Source: a candidate division KSB1 bacterium (GTDB lineage Bacteria; Zhuqueibacterota; Zhuqueibacteria; Oleimicrobiales; Geothermoviventaceae). Taken from it: a DNA stretch of 34,873 bases. The translations under genes were made by a program, and so were the position numbers. Positions 8,421-16,786 of the stretch are shown here, piece after piece (the stretch's first letter is position 1; every line of letters begins with the position of its first letter). The stretch spans positions 1 to 34,873 of the forward strand of contig JAPDPT010000035.1 in NCBI GenBank assembly GCA_034506315.1, given 5' to 3'. A model generated the notes under the pieces. The model worked only from the letters and a program-made list of their open reading frames with translations. It did not search any database and was not told the DNA's origin.

Positions 8421-8451
8421 GAAGGGGGTAGGGCCAGAAAGGAGTGGGAAA

Positions 8452-10173
8452 ATGGGCGTGGTACGGATCGACAAAGCGATGAGGTGTGCGGTTGCAGTAG
8501 TGGCCGCTCTCGCGACACGCGTACCCCTGCTACAAGGGCAGGCCGACACCATCCAGACCAATGTACCGGCGCTCAAAGATGTGTTCGCCAAGGACTTCTA
8601 CATCGGGTGCTTGCTCTCCTACCGCCATATCGGATTCCCGGATGACCCCTACGTCCCGGGGCAGTCGCCTGTTGTGGCACCGAACGGCGGATATCTGATC
8701 AAGTACCATATGAACAGCATGTCTCCGGGCAACAACATGAAGCCCCAGTACACCGTGGATATTGCGGCCAGTGCCGCTGCCTATGCCAATGCCCGGACCC
8801 AGGCGGAGCGGGACTCCATCGATGTCCATCCGATCGTCCGGTTCAATGGCGACCTCATCGCGCAGTTGAACTGGGCTAAACGGCAAGGTTTCACATTCCG
8901 GGGCCACGTCTTGGTCTGGCACAACCAGACGCCGGCTGCCTTTTTCCGGTCGGGCTACACGGACAATGGGCCCCGACTCAGCAAGGAAAAGATGACCCAG
9001 AGGATGGAGAATTACATCAAGGAGGTCATTCGACTTCTGCACGAGGGATGGCCGGGGCTTCTTTCAGCCATGGATGTGGTGAACGAGGCCGTGCTAGACA
9101 ACGGGGCGGACAGGACCGACAGCGAGTGGTACCGCACGTTCGGGGACAATAGCTACATCCTGAAAGCGTTCGAGTTCACTCGCAAGTACTGCAACCTCTA
9201 CGGCGAGACGCAGATCAAGCTCTACTACAACGATTACAACACCCACCTGCCGGCCAAGGCGGATGGCATCGTCCGGGTGTGCCGGCCGATCTTTGAGGCC
9301 GGATACTTGGACGGCATCGGAATGCAGGAGCACGACGGACTCACGTATCCCACCGCAGAGCAGTGGATCGCCAGCTACGAGAAGTTCTACCCAATCTGCC
9401 ACGAAATGGCCGTGACGGAACTGGACGTGGCGACCGGCTACGCCAGTCCCCCGCCGGAAATCCTCGCGAAGCAGGCGAACCAATACGCCCAGCTCTTCAA
9501 GTGTTTCGTGGAGCGAAGCTATTTCTCGGGCCGGGGCAAGATCATCAGTGTTTCCAAGGACGGGCTCAACGATCAGTACACGTTCAAGACCAATCAATCC
9601 TCTTCACTCTGGGACGCCAGGAACCAGTGCAAACCCGCCTTCTACGCTGTGGTGGATGTGGGAATCTATTACAACAGGCTGGATTCCCTTCGAAAAGCGC
9701 TGGCCGACCTTAGGGCGGAAGACTTCACTCCGGGGTCCTGGCAACGGTTCGAAGAGGCAATGGCTGCGGCGCGTATCGCAATGGAGCGCAACTACTCAGT
9801 GGATCAATCTGCTGCCGAAGCGTTGCGCCAGGCCTGCGTGGCTCTGGAAGCCGCGGCGGAGGCGCTGGAGAAGAGGGAGAGCGCAGTGCCTTTGGCCAAC
9901 AACGTCCCAAGCTCCTTCAGCCTGGACCAGAACTACCCCAATCCCTTCAACAGCAGTACCACCGTGGAGTTCGCCCTGGATGCGCCGTGTGACGTCCGGT
10001 TGCTGATTTACGATCTGCGGGGCCACTTGGTCGGAGAGGCTGCGCGAGGACGGTACGAGGCGGGTCGACACCGGGTGACGGTAGATGGGACAAGCCTGAG
10101 CTCGGGAACCTATGTCTACCGCTTGATAGCCGGCGGACGCTCAGAGACCCGGAGGTTTACTGTCGTGAGATAG
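8452..10173 (+). CDS. Secreted GH10 endo-1,4-beta-xylanase with FIVAR-like module and T9SS sorting domain
   Basis: Predicted extracellular enzyme hydrolysing beta-1,4-xylan. ATG 8452 is chosen because AAAGGAG (8437-8443) precedes it by 8 nt; an upstream in-frame ATG at 8383 lies inside the terminator. The 573-residue product has a weak signal sequence (cleavage near LLQGQA). GH10 motifs in order are GNNMKP, GHVLVWH, DVVNEA (acid/base Glu212), YYNDYN, DGIGMQEH and TELDV (nucleophile Glu323). The usual ENxMKW is altered (Glu to Gly, Trp to Pro), and the late WG motif is not evident, so subsite details may differ. Residues ~407-475 form a helical segment (DFTPGSWQRFEEAMAAAR, then LRQACVALEAAAEAL) that resembles a FIVAR three-helix module. 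Residues ~488-573 are the T9SS domain (DQNYPNPFNSST, GTYVYRLIAGG). It sits just after an intrinsic terminator and may rely on read-through. Confidence 0.9.
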   Translation: MGVVRIDKAMRCAVAVVAALATRVPLLQGQADTIQTNVPALKDVFAKDFYIGCLLSYRHIGFPDDPYVPGQSPVVAPNGGYLIKYHMNSMSPGNNMKPQYTVDIAASAAAYANARTQAERDSIDVHPIVRFNGDLIAQLNWAKRQGFTFRGHVLVWHNQTPAAFFRSGYTDNGPRLSKEKMTQRMENYIKEVIRLLHEGWPGLLSAMDVVNEAVLDNGADRTDSEWYRTFGDNSYILKAFEFTRKYCNLYGETQIKLYYNDYNTHLPAKADGIVRVCRPIFEAGYLDGIGMQEHDGLTYPTAEQWIASYEKFYPICHEMAVTELDVATGYASPPPEILAKQANQYAQLFKCFVERSYFSGRGKIISVSKDGLNDQYTFKTNQSSSLWDARNQCKPAFYAVVDVGIYYNRLDSLRKALADLRAEDFTPGSWQRFEEAMAAARIAMERNYSVDQSAAEALRQACVALEAAAEALEKRESAVPLANNVPSSFSLDQNYPNPFNSSTTVEFALDAPCDVRLLIYDLRGHLVGEAARGRYEAGRHRVTVDGTSLSSGTYVYRLIAGGRSETRRFTVVR

Positions 10174-10288
10174 ATCCGAGCTAAGCCATAAACTACTGGG
10201 GCTCGCTCGGGGTACGGGGTCGCGGCGCCGCGGTCGGGGCTCAGGAGCGTGGGGTGGTGATTCGGCTGATCGGCAATGGAGGTCGCGG

Positions 10289-12166
10289 ATGAGGTGCAGT
10301 CTGACGCACGCCGGGGACGTTCCTTCGTGGCGAAGGAAACGACAACGGACGATGTTCGTAGGGTCGGTGATCAGCTTGCTCCTTATGAGGCCTGTTGTCA
10401 ACGCCCAGCCCTCGGGGGGACCCTACGGGCCGGTCCGAAAGACCTACGATCTTCCGAAGGTAGCCGGCAGGATCTACTTTGTGGCCCCGGATGGCAGGGA
10501 GGAAGCTCCCGGGGATAGTCCAGAAAGGCCCACGGCGCTGGAGGCTGCGGTGGCCAGGGCCCGCACCGGCGATGCGATCGTCCTCCGCGGCGGTGTGTAC
10601 CGAACGGGCAATCTTATTTTCAACCAGGGGATTCTGTTTCAACCGTACCGGGATGAGAAGCCGGTTCTCAAGGGAACCCGGATCGCGACGGAATGGAAGG
10701 AGCTGGGCCACGGGCTCTGGAAGACGAGGTGGCCAACGCTGTTTCCGGCCAAGCCTGCGGACTGGTGGCAGAGAGATCGAGAGGGGAGGCGAACCCCTTT
10801 AGTGCGCTTCAACAACGACATGGTGTTTGTGGACGGGCGGTTTCTGCAAGCCGTGGGCTGGGAAGGCGAGGTGGATCAGAACAGCTACTACATCGATTAC
10901 GAGGCGGGAGAAGTGTACATCGGTGTGGACCCAACCAACAAGCTCGTAGAAATCACAGCCTTTGACGTCGCCTTCTTGCGCACCACGAAAGAGGTCCACG
11001 GGAAGAGGCCGGATCGAAGAGGTCCCGTGTTTCGAGGCATTACCTTCACCCAGTATGCTTACCGGGCCATCGAGGTGGAGGGGAGCTTCCCGGAAGGCGT
11101 GGCCGACGAGTCGACGTTCGGAAAAGACGTGGTGGGGACCAGACTGGAGGACTGTACTATCTCCTACTGCTCTCGCGTGGCGGCTTACCTACGCGGCGAC
11201 TCGCTGGTGGTGCGGAACTGCCGCATCAGTGATACCAGCACGGAAGGCCTTTACATCATGAGCTCGAATGATGTGCTTCTGGAGAAGAACGTGTTCGCCC
11301 GCAACAACATTGAGCGAATCACCGGGTATTACCCGGCTGCCGTGAAGATCTTCAACCAGTGCCACCGGGTCACCTGTCGGGACAATCTCGTCATCGATCA
11401 TCCCTATTCGAATGGAATCTGGTACGATGTGGGCAATGTGGACGGCCGTTTCCTTAACAACTGGGTTGAGAGGGTGGGCACGGCCCTGGACGAATTTCAG
11501 ACCAACCCGCCCTGGCGCAATGAGGCCGGTTTCTTTTTTGAGATATCGAAGGGTGCCATCTGCGCGGGAAACGTGTTTGTCAACTGCAGGCTCGGAGTGC
11601 ACGTGTTGAACAGCTCAAACGTCACGGTCGCCAACAATACGTTTGTGAATAGCCCGGTGTGCGTGGCCCGCACAGAACGCAGCGCAGCCAACGATCGCTT
11701 TGGCTGGCACGCCAGTACAGGCCCGGAGGTCGAGGAGCGCGGCGGCCACATGTTCGTGAACAACTTGATGTATTCGGGCCCGGAGCTTTCGCTGCCGATG
11801 CTTGTGGTGTGGCAGTCACCTGCCCTGTGCGGGCGCTTGGCGAGTGCCCAGCTGGCGCAGCTTGACCACAACGTGTACGTTCGGGCTTCCGAGAAGCGGG
11901 CCATGCCGCTCGTGATCTTCGGGCCCGAGGTGGGCGAGTCCTGCGTAGTTCCCTACAACACCCTGGCGGAATTCCGTGCCCAACACCCGGAACTGGAAGA
12001 GCACGGGCTGTACCTCGAGGGATACGAAGGGCCGCTCTTTCGGTCAGCAGAATTAGGGGACTATCACCTGTTGAAGGCGTTTGGTGCTGCGCGTGCGGGC
12101 ATCGTGCTGCCAACGAAGTTCGGCAAGCTCGGGCCCTACGTCGGCGCGTTCCCTCCCGCTGAGTGA
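10289..12166 (+). CDS. Exported right-handed parallel beta-helix protein
   Basis: A 625-residue protein with GGAGG 7 nt before ATG 10289 and a hydrophobic export segment at residues ~22-40 (MFVGSVISLLLM..., ending VNAQ); an internal ATG at that point is an alternative start. The N-terminal half begins with a fibronectin/pectate-lyase-like entry (YFVAPDGREEAPG, then AVARARTGDAIVLRGGVYRTG), common in Beta_helix/DUF1565 polysaccharide lyase-like proteins. Residues ~240-450 carry repeating short strands (FRGITFTQ, LEDCTISYCS, VRNCRISDTS, LEKNVFARN, CRDNLVID, NNTFVNS) of a parallel beta-helix. No T9SS sorting domain is present, unlike its neighbours, so it may be periplasmic. The context suggests action on polysaccharide side chains or fragments; the substrate is unknown and catalytic residues cannot be named. 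Confidence 0.82.
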   Translation: MRCSLTHAGDVPSWRRKRQRTMFVGSVISLLLMRPVVNAQPSGGPYGPVRKTYDLPKVAGRIYFVAPDGREEAPGDSPERPTALEAAVARARTGDAIVLRGGVYRTGNLIFNQGILFQPYRDEKPVLKGTRIATEWKELGHGLWKTRWPTLFPAKPADWWQRDREGRRTPLVRFNNDMVFVDGRFLQAVGWEGEVDQNSYYIDYEAGEVYIGVDPTNKLVEITAFDVAFLRTTKEVHGKRPDRRGPVFRGITFTQYAYRAIEVEGSFPEGVADESTFGKDVVGTRLEDCTISYCSRVAAYLRGDSLVVRNCRISDTSTEGLYIMSSNDVLLEKNVFARNNIERITGYYPAAVKIFNQCHRVTCRDNLVIDHPYSNGIWYDVGNVDGRFLNNWVERVGTALDEFQTNPPWRNEAGFFFEISKGAICAGNVFVNCRLGVHVLNSSNVTVANNTFVNSPVCVARTERSAANDRFGWHASTGPEVEERGGHMFVNNLMYSGPELSLPMLVVWQSPALCGRLASAQLAQLDHNVYVRASEKRAMPLVIFGPEVGESCVVPYNTLAEFRAQHPELEEHGLYLEGYEGPLFRSAELGDYHLLKAFGAARAGIVLPTKFGKLGPYVGAFPPAE

Positions 12167-12204
12167 GGAGGCAGGGCGCTGCGGCGGGTCCGGAGGTAAG
12201 GAAA

Positions 12205-12837
12205 ATGAAGCTTGGCCACATCGCTTGGTGCGTGGGGTTTGCGCTGTCGCTGATCGCCTTTGCGGGTGGATACCGTTGCGCTCACCGCCCGAAAGGGCCA
12301 GAAGTGGCGATCATCCCCTTCGAGTTCGAGGGACAGAAGTACAGGTTGCGGTCTGTGTATTCCAGGGGCGAGGGGGAGTCCTTCAACGAACTGATCGGAC
12401 CCGACTTTGTAGCGCGAGATGAGGATCAGGACGGCGTGCTCGACGCGGTGACCATGGGGGAGGGGAACCTCGTAGAGGCGCAGAGGATCTACGACTGGGT
12501 GCTATCGAGCCTCGCCGCCCAAAACAAGCTCCGCAGGATTGAGCCGGCAAACGCCACCTACCGATACGAGGAGCGTGGCCTTCGCTTCCAGATCAAGACC
12601 ATCGCGGTGGAGAAGAAGGGCTACGTGAATGAATTCACGGTGAGCCGAGTGGGATGGGTTGGGGTGCCTGAACTTGTCGTGGCGATCGACCAGGGAGCCG
12701 ATGGACAACTGGATCAGGTGGTCCGGGGCACCCTGCTCCTTCAAGAAGCGCAACGACTGTACGCGGGGTCCATCGAGAGGGGGCTAGTGGAGAAGAGACT
12801 CGTTCGGCAAGACAGCCTGATCCTGGTGCGCCGATAG
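12205..12837 (+). CDS. Small exported/anchored hypothetical protein with two calcium-loop-like motifs
   Basis: A 210-residue protein not assigned to a family. ATG 12205 follows GGAGG (12192-12196) with 8-nt spacing; an in-frame GTG at 12163 overlaps the previous stop region and has no such site. Residues ~5-22 are hydrophobic (a membrane anchor or uncleaved signal), followed by a Cys at about residue 25. Two acidic loops resemble EF-hand/dockerin-type calcium sites: DEDQDGVLD (about residues 72-80) and DQGADGQLD (about 162-170). The remainder is mixed alpha/beta with many charged residues. It lies 38 nt after the beta-helix gene and 54 nt before the second xylanase, so it probably belongs to the same transcription unit. 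Confidence 0.72.
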   Translation: MKLGHIAWCVGFALSLIAFAGGYRCAHRPKGPEVAIIPFEFEGQKYRLRSVYSRGEGESFNELIGPDFVARDEDQDGVLDAVTMGEGNLVEAQRIYDWVLSSLAAQNKLRRIEPANATYRYEERGLRFQIKTIAVEKKGYVNEFTVSRVGWVGVPELVVAIDQGADGQLDQVVRGTLLLQEAQRLYAGSIERGLVEKRLVRQDSLILVRR

Positions 12838-12891
12838 GGGGCCAAGGAAGCCCGGCGAGGCGGGGGGCTTGAGTCGAAGGAGCGGTTGAGA

Positions 12892-14511
12892 ATGGAGGGA
12901 TGGATGGCTTCGGTTTCGGCAAAAGCTTCGAAGCGTCGTTTGACCACTGCAGGAGATCTTCTGGTCACGGGAGCACTGGTCGTGGCCGGGCTTACGGCGA
13001 TGAGCCTTGGGGTGTGGGCTCAGCCTCTTGCCACGGGCAAGAGCAAGTTCCTCGGAGCAGCGAGTAAGAGCGATGTGTCCCGCTACTTCGAAAAGTATTT
13101 CAACCAGATCACGCCTGGCAACGAGGGGAAGTGGGGCTCCGTTGAGGGCTCACGGGGACAGTACAATTGGGCCCCCCTGGACAAGATCTACAACTACGCC
13201 CTCAGCAAGGGATTCTTGTTCAAGGAGCACACGTTGATCTGGGGCCAGCAGCAGCCGGCGTGGATCACCTCCCTGGACTCGGCTGGGCAAAGGGAGGCGG
13301 TGGAGGAATGGATTCGGCGCCTGGGGGAGCGCTACCCTCAGATGGCCCTGGTTGATGTAGTGAACGAGCCTCTGCATGCTCCACCGCCTTACAAGAACGC
13401 CCTCGGTGGCGATGGACAGACGGGATGGGACTGGGTGATCACTTCCTTTGAGCTCGCCCGCCGGTACTGTCCGCCCGGTGCCAAACTTCTGATCAACGAC
13501 TACAACATCCTCCACTCCACCACACAGACCACGACCTATATGAACATCGTCACCCTGCTGAAGAATCGGGGCCTGATCGACGGGATCGGTATCCAGGGGC
13601 ATTACTTCGAGTTCCGCGGCGACATCTACCGGGGCAGCACGTACGTGTACGACATCAACACGATCAAAGCGAACCTGGACCGCCTTGCCTCGCTCGGGTT
13701 GCCGATCTACATCACGGAGTTCGACATCGACGAGCAGGATAACAACGTGCAGCTCCAGCAGTATCAGATCTACTTCCCCATCTTCTGGAATCATCCTGCG
13801 GTGCGCGGCATAACTCTCTGGGGCTACTACGAGCTGGACCTGTGGAGCGCGCACCCGTACACATACCTGCTGGATTACACGGGGCGCGAACGTCCAGCGA
13901 TGCAGTGGTTGAAGACCTACGTGCGAAGCCCCTTTCCGCCTGTGCCGATTGCCCCCAACGGGCAGGTCAACGTGCCGAGGAACCCTATCCTGATGTGGCA
14001 TTCTTCGGAGACCGCTACGCAGTACCGGGTCCAGGTCGCAACGGTGAGCACGTTCCCGCCGGCGACGATTGTTGTGGACTCGGTTGTGAACGACACGCTG
14101 CTTCAAGTAGGGCTCCTTGCGGCCAATCAGCGTTACTTCTGGCGCGTGTGCGGGATTAATTCCTCCGGCAGTAGCGACTTCTCGACGACGGCCAGCTTCA
14201 TGACCGGCAGCGCCGTGGGCGTAGTCGAGCGAGCAGACGGGGTCGCGAGGCAATTCGAGCTTGCGCAAAATTATCCGAATCCCTTCAACGCGGGCACCGT
14301 GGTCGAGTTTGCGGTGGCCAGGGACGCAGAGGTGGAACTGAAGCTGTTCGACATGCTCGGCCAGGAGGTCCTTACCCTCGTGGACGGGTGGCTTCCAGCT
14401 GGTAGCTACAGAGTCCGGCTCGACGCGCGCGGACTGGCGCCCGGTGTGTACTTCTATCGCATGCGGGCAGGTGACTTCGTACGAACGCGGAAGCTCCTGC
14501 TTGTGAAATAG
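12892..14511 (+). CDS. Secreted GH10 endo-1,4-beta-xylanase with FN3-like domain and T9SS sorting domain
   Basis: Predicted extracellular xylanase. ATG 12892 is preferred (AAGGAG at 12877-12882, 9-nt spacing); ATG 12904 is also possible. The 539-residue product has an export segment at ~25-45 (ending GVWAQ). The GH10 catalytic domain (~48-345) shows ITPGNEGKW, EHTLIWGQQQP, DVVNEP (acid/base Glu159), LINDYN, GIGIQGHYFE, ITEFDI (nucleophile Glu276) and GITLWGYY. A proline-bounded beta-sandwich resembling FN3 follows (~350-450: PILMWHSSETATQYRVQV... YFWRVCGINSSG). Residues ~455-539 are the T9SS type A domain (AQNYPNPFNAGT, GVYFYRMRAGD, final KLLLVK). It differs from the other GH10 of the locus in motif style and accessory domain, suggesting different preferences for xylan length or decoration rather than a recent duplication. 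Confidence 0.93.
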   Translation: MEGWMASVSAKASKRRLTTAGDLLVTGALVVAGLTAMSLGVWAQPLATGKSKFLGAASKSDVSRYFEKYFNQITPGNEGKWGSVEGSRGQYNWAPLDKIYNYALSKGFLFKEHTLIWGQQQPAWITSLDSAGQREAVEEWIRRLGERYPQMALVDVVNEPLHAPPPYKNALGGDGQTGWDWVITSFELARRYCPPGAKLLINDYNILHSTTQTTTYMNIVTLLKNRGLIDGIGIQGHYFEFRGDIYRGSTYVYDINTIKANLDRLASLGLPIYITEFDIDEQDNNVQLQQYQIYFPIFWNHPAVRGITLWGYYELDLWSAHPYTYLLDYTGRERPAMQWLKTYVRSPFPPVPIAPNGQVNVPRNPILMWHSSETATQYRVQVATVSTFPPATIVVDSVVNDTLLQVGLLAANQRYFWRVCGINSSGSSDFSTTASFMTGSAVGVVERADGVARQFELAQNYPNPFNAGTVVEFAVARDAEVELKLFDMLGQEVLTLVDGWLPAGSYRVRLDARGLAPGVYFYRMRAGDFVRTRKLLLVK

Positions 14512-14673
14512 GCCGTGTGAGGTACCGACGGGGGACCTCCGGCTGCGGGCTGAAAAGGGTTCGGAATGGAGCTGTCCCGGCTGCCGATGGGAACCAAGGT
14601 CTCGGGTATCGGAATGGGCCTAAGCCAGCAAGCGGTCGGGACTGCGCTGCGGTCGAAGACAGGAGGATGAGCG

Positions 14674-15648
14674 ATGCGCAAGGGTTGGTCGATCCCCCAT
14701 CGGGTCCGAGTACAGGGGCTCGGCCCTGCCGCGGTGGCGATAGGCGTGCTCGTGCTCGCTGCTGTCGCCAGAGGGCAAGGGGCCGCTACGGCCGTCGACC
14801 GCTGGGTTGACTACGCAGCGGGCGAGTACGACATCCTGCCGAACATCACGTACGCCGTAGCGAACAACGTGGAGCTGAAGCTCGATCTGTACGTTCCCAA
14901 ACCGCGCGGTTCAGCAAGACCGGTCGTCGTGCTGTTCCACGGCGGAGGATGGGTAGCCGGTCAGAAAGAGAGAAACGTGCTGCAGCTTCTACCGTACTTG
15001 CGGCTTGGGTGGGCGGCGGTGAATGTCGAGTATCGGGTCGCCCGCCAGTCGCTGGCTCCGGCCGCCGTCGAAGATTGTCGCTGTGCGCTGCGCTGGGTTT
15101 ACGCCCACGCGCAGGAGTACGGACTTGACCCGAACAAGATCGTGCTGACAGGCGGCTCAGCGGGCGGACATCTGGCGTTGATTACCGGCTTCCTCCCTGA
15201 GCGATCGATCTTCGACCGCGCTTGCCCGACCGACGACAGGACGCGCTGGCGCAGCGCGGAGGAACCCTCCGTGCGCGTGGCGGCGATCGTTAACTGGTAC
15301 GGCATCACCGATGTGGCGGAGCTGCTGGAGGGACCCAACGCCAAGCACTACGCCATCGAGTGGTTCGGCAGCTTGCCCAACCGGGAGGAATTGGCCAGGC
15401 AGCTATCGCCCATCCACTACGTCCGGCCAGGATTGCCGCCTGTGATCACGATCCACGGCGAGCAGGACGATATTGTGCCCTACTCCCAGGCCGTTCGACT
15501 CCACCAGGCTCTCGACAAGGCCGGAGTGCCGAATAGGCTGGTCACGATTCCGGGTGCCAAGCACGGCGGCTTTGACCGCGACACACTCCTCCGCGCGTTT
15601 GCGGAGGTCCGGGCCTTTCTGAGCCAGCAGGGATTTCCCTGCCAGTAA
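14674..15648 (+). CDS. Exported alpha/beta-hydrolase esterase (BD-FAE/lipase-like)
   Basis: A serine esterase of the alpha/beta-hydrolase fold, probably removing acetyl or feruloyl groups from xylan or its fragments; the substrate is inferred from neighbours. AGGAGG (14661-14666) lies 7 nt before ATG 14674. The 324-residue product has an N-terminal export segment (~15-36, ending ARGQG). The oxyanion-hole motif is HGGGW, the nucleophile elbow is GGSAGG with Ser162, and the likely triad acid and base are Asp265 (HGEQDDIVP) and His297 (GAKHGGF). This HGGGW/GxSAGG combination is typical of BD-FAE and hormone-sensitive-lipase-like families. No T9SS domain is present, so it should stay in the periplasm. 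It is preceded by 162 nt without a clear promoter and ends 8 nt from the converging YkgJ-type gene. Confidence 0.88.
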   Translation: MRKGWSIPHRVRVQGLGPAAVAIGVLVLAAVARGQGAATAVDRWVDYAAGEYDILPNITYAVANNVELKLDLYVPKPRGSARPVVVLFHGGGWVAGQKERNVLQLLPYLRLGWAAVNVEYRVARQSLAPAAVEDCRCALRWVYAHAQEYGLDPNKIVLTGGSAGGHLALITGFLPERSIFDRACPTDDRTRWRSAEEPSVRVAAIVNWYGITDVAELLEGPNAKHYAIEWFGSLPNREELARQLSPIHYVRPGLPPVITIHGEQDDIVPYSQAVRLHQALDKAGVPNRLVTIPGAKHGGFDRDTLLRAFAEVRAFLSQQGFPCQ

Positions 15649-15656
15649 GTGCGGGG

Positions 15657-16289
15657 TCAAAGGCCTTCCCACCTATCTCCCGAGCGGCAAGGGGGAGATG
15701 CACCCCTCATCCTTTCCCAGGCCTTGAGGAGGGTGCGGAGCCGCACGCGGTCAGTTCTGCCGACGGGTAACCCGAGCTCGCCTGCTACAAAGCGAGTGTT
15801 GATCTCCAAGAGGCGCGCGTTGACGACGTCCATGTCCAGCACCTGTTCCGGCTCGAAGTACTCGTCAGGACAGTCCAGGAAGTTGAGTTCGCAAAAGGTA
15901 ATCGAGGGTTGCCCCTCGATGCGGTAGAGAAGCGGCAGGCCGTGGGTGCGGCAGAGGATCGGCCGCGCCGCGTACGCGACGCAGAGACGGCCGACGAGGA
16001 GCGGGCAAGATCGACCGGCGGCGTGAGGGCGGAAGGAACGAGGATCCATCCGTCTAATCTCCTGCCACAGGTGGAACGCCTCCACGACGAGAACCGTACG
16101 CTCGACGCGGCAGCACGAGTCACAACCTGGCGCGCAACGGAGATGCGGTCTGTGCAGGTGCTCGAGCTGTGCCGCGCGAAGGTCAACCTCCCTTACGAGA
16201 GCCAGATAGGACCGATACGATTCGGCCTTTGCCTCGACGGAGGCAAATCGCGCCAGAAGCGCCCGTGTTCTTGCCAGACCGAGGATCAC
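15657..16289 (-). CDS. YkgJ-family (UPF0153-like) cysteine-cluster protein
   Basis: A putative zinc- or iron-chelating protein of unknown cellular role. The start is placed at GTG 16289-16287, which overlaps the upstream gene's TGA (sequence GTGA), with GGGAG about 9 nt ahead; a longer frame reaches 16418 but lies wholly inside the neighbour. The 210-residue product contains the family's cluster C-x3-C-x2-C-C (CAPGCDSCC) and a second group, C-P-L-L-x-x-x-x-C followed by RPILCRTHG, then a later Cys in ITFCELNFLDC. An N-terminal helix (ARTRALLARF) precedes the cluster. It is translationally coupled to the membrane protein upstream and converges on the esterase gene with only 8 nt between stops, so the two transcripts probably overlap at their ends. 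Confidence 0.8.
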   Translation of the reverse strand: MILGLARTRALLARFASVEAKAESYRSYLALVREVDLRAAQLEHLHRPHLRCAPGCDSCCRVERTVLVVEAFHLWQEIRRMDPRSFRPHAAGRSCPLLVGRLCVAYAARPILCRTHGLPLLYRIEGQPSITFCELNFLDCPDEYFEPEQVLDMDVVNARLLEINTRFVAGELGLPVGRTDRVRLRTLLKAWERMRGASPPCRSGDRWEGL

Positions 16290-16768
16290 GTTCTCTGGCT
16301 CCCTGGTCTGCGGCGAGCTTGCAGGGCGAAAAGGAGCGCGAGGACGCCGTAGTTGAGGAGCATGAGCCATGGCGTGCTCCACGGAACACCGTTCACGCGG
16401 AGGTTCGAAAAGGGCCACAGAAAGGGTGTGGGAAAGAAGGCGCGGCTGTGGGTCGGGATGTCGAACAGGATATGAAGCGGCCAGGCGACAAGAAAGAGCG
16501 GGATGCGCTTCCGGAGGAGATAGACCAGGCCGATGACCACCGCAGCTACGACAAGGCTATGCGACACGTCATAGAGCCGAAAGACGTAAAGCGGAAAGTC
16601 GGGAAGACCGGTAGCAGGTTGCCAGAGTTGCCCACGGACGAGCCTTTCCGTGGTGTAGGGTAGGAAGGCGAAAAGGTCGGGAGCGGTGCCGACGAGGACG
16701 GCCGGCCATACCCGCCCGCGGCGGCCAACCAGCTGGTAACTCCACAGCCCGTGCGCGAAAATGTCCAT
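16286..16768 (-). CDS. YdjM/DUF457-like integral membrane protein (putative metal-dependent hydrolase)
   Basis: A 160-residue membrane protein with a conserved-looking polar pattern inside membrane segments: MDIFAHGLWSY at the start, APDLFAF, YDVSHSLVV, WPLHILFDIPTH and FLWPFS. Membrane-embedded D and H residues in this order are typical of the LexA-binding/YdjM (DUF457) superfamily, predicted to be metal-dependent hydrolases; the substrate is unknown. Four or five hydrophobic segments are visible. It starts 18 nt after the P1 peptidase stop with a weak purine-rich site, and its TGA overlaps the GTG of the YkgJ-type gene. Confidence 0.75.
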   Translation of the reverse strand: MDIFAHGLWSYQLVGRRGRVWPAVLVGTAPDLFAFLPYTTERLVRGQLWQPATGLPDFPLYVFRLYDVSHSLVVAAVVIGLVYLLRKRIPLFLVAWPLHILFDIPTHSRAFFPTPFLWPFSNLRVNGVPWSTPWLMLLNYGVLALLFALQARRRPGSQRT

Positions 16769-16786
16769 CGCAGCGAAGAGCGCTTC

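Noticed and set aside
8383..8451. Upstream ATG for the first GH10 gene
   Set aside because: It lies within the terminator hairpin and encodes a Cys-rich stretch before the true start, which has AAAGGAG at good spacing.
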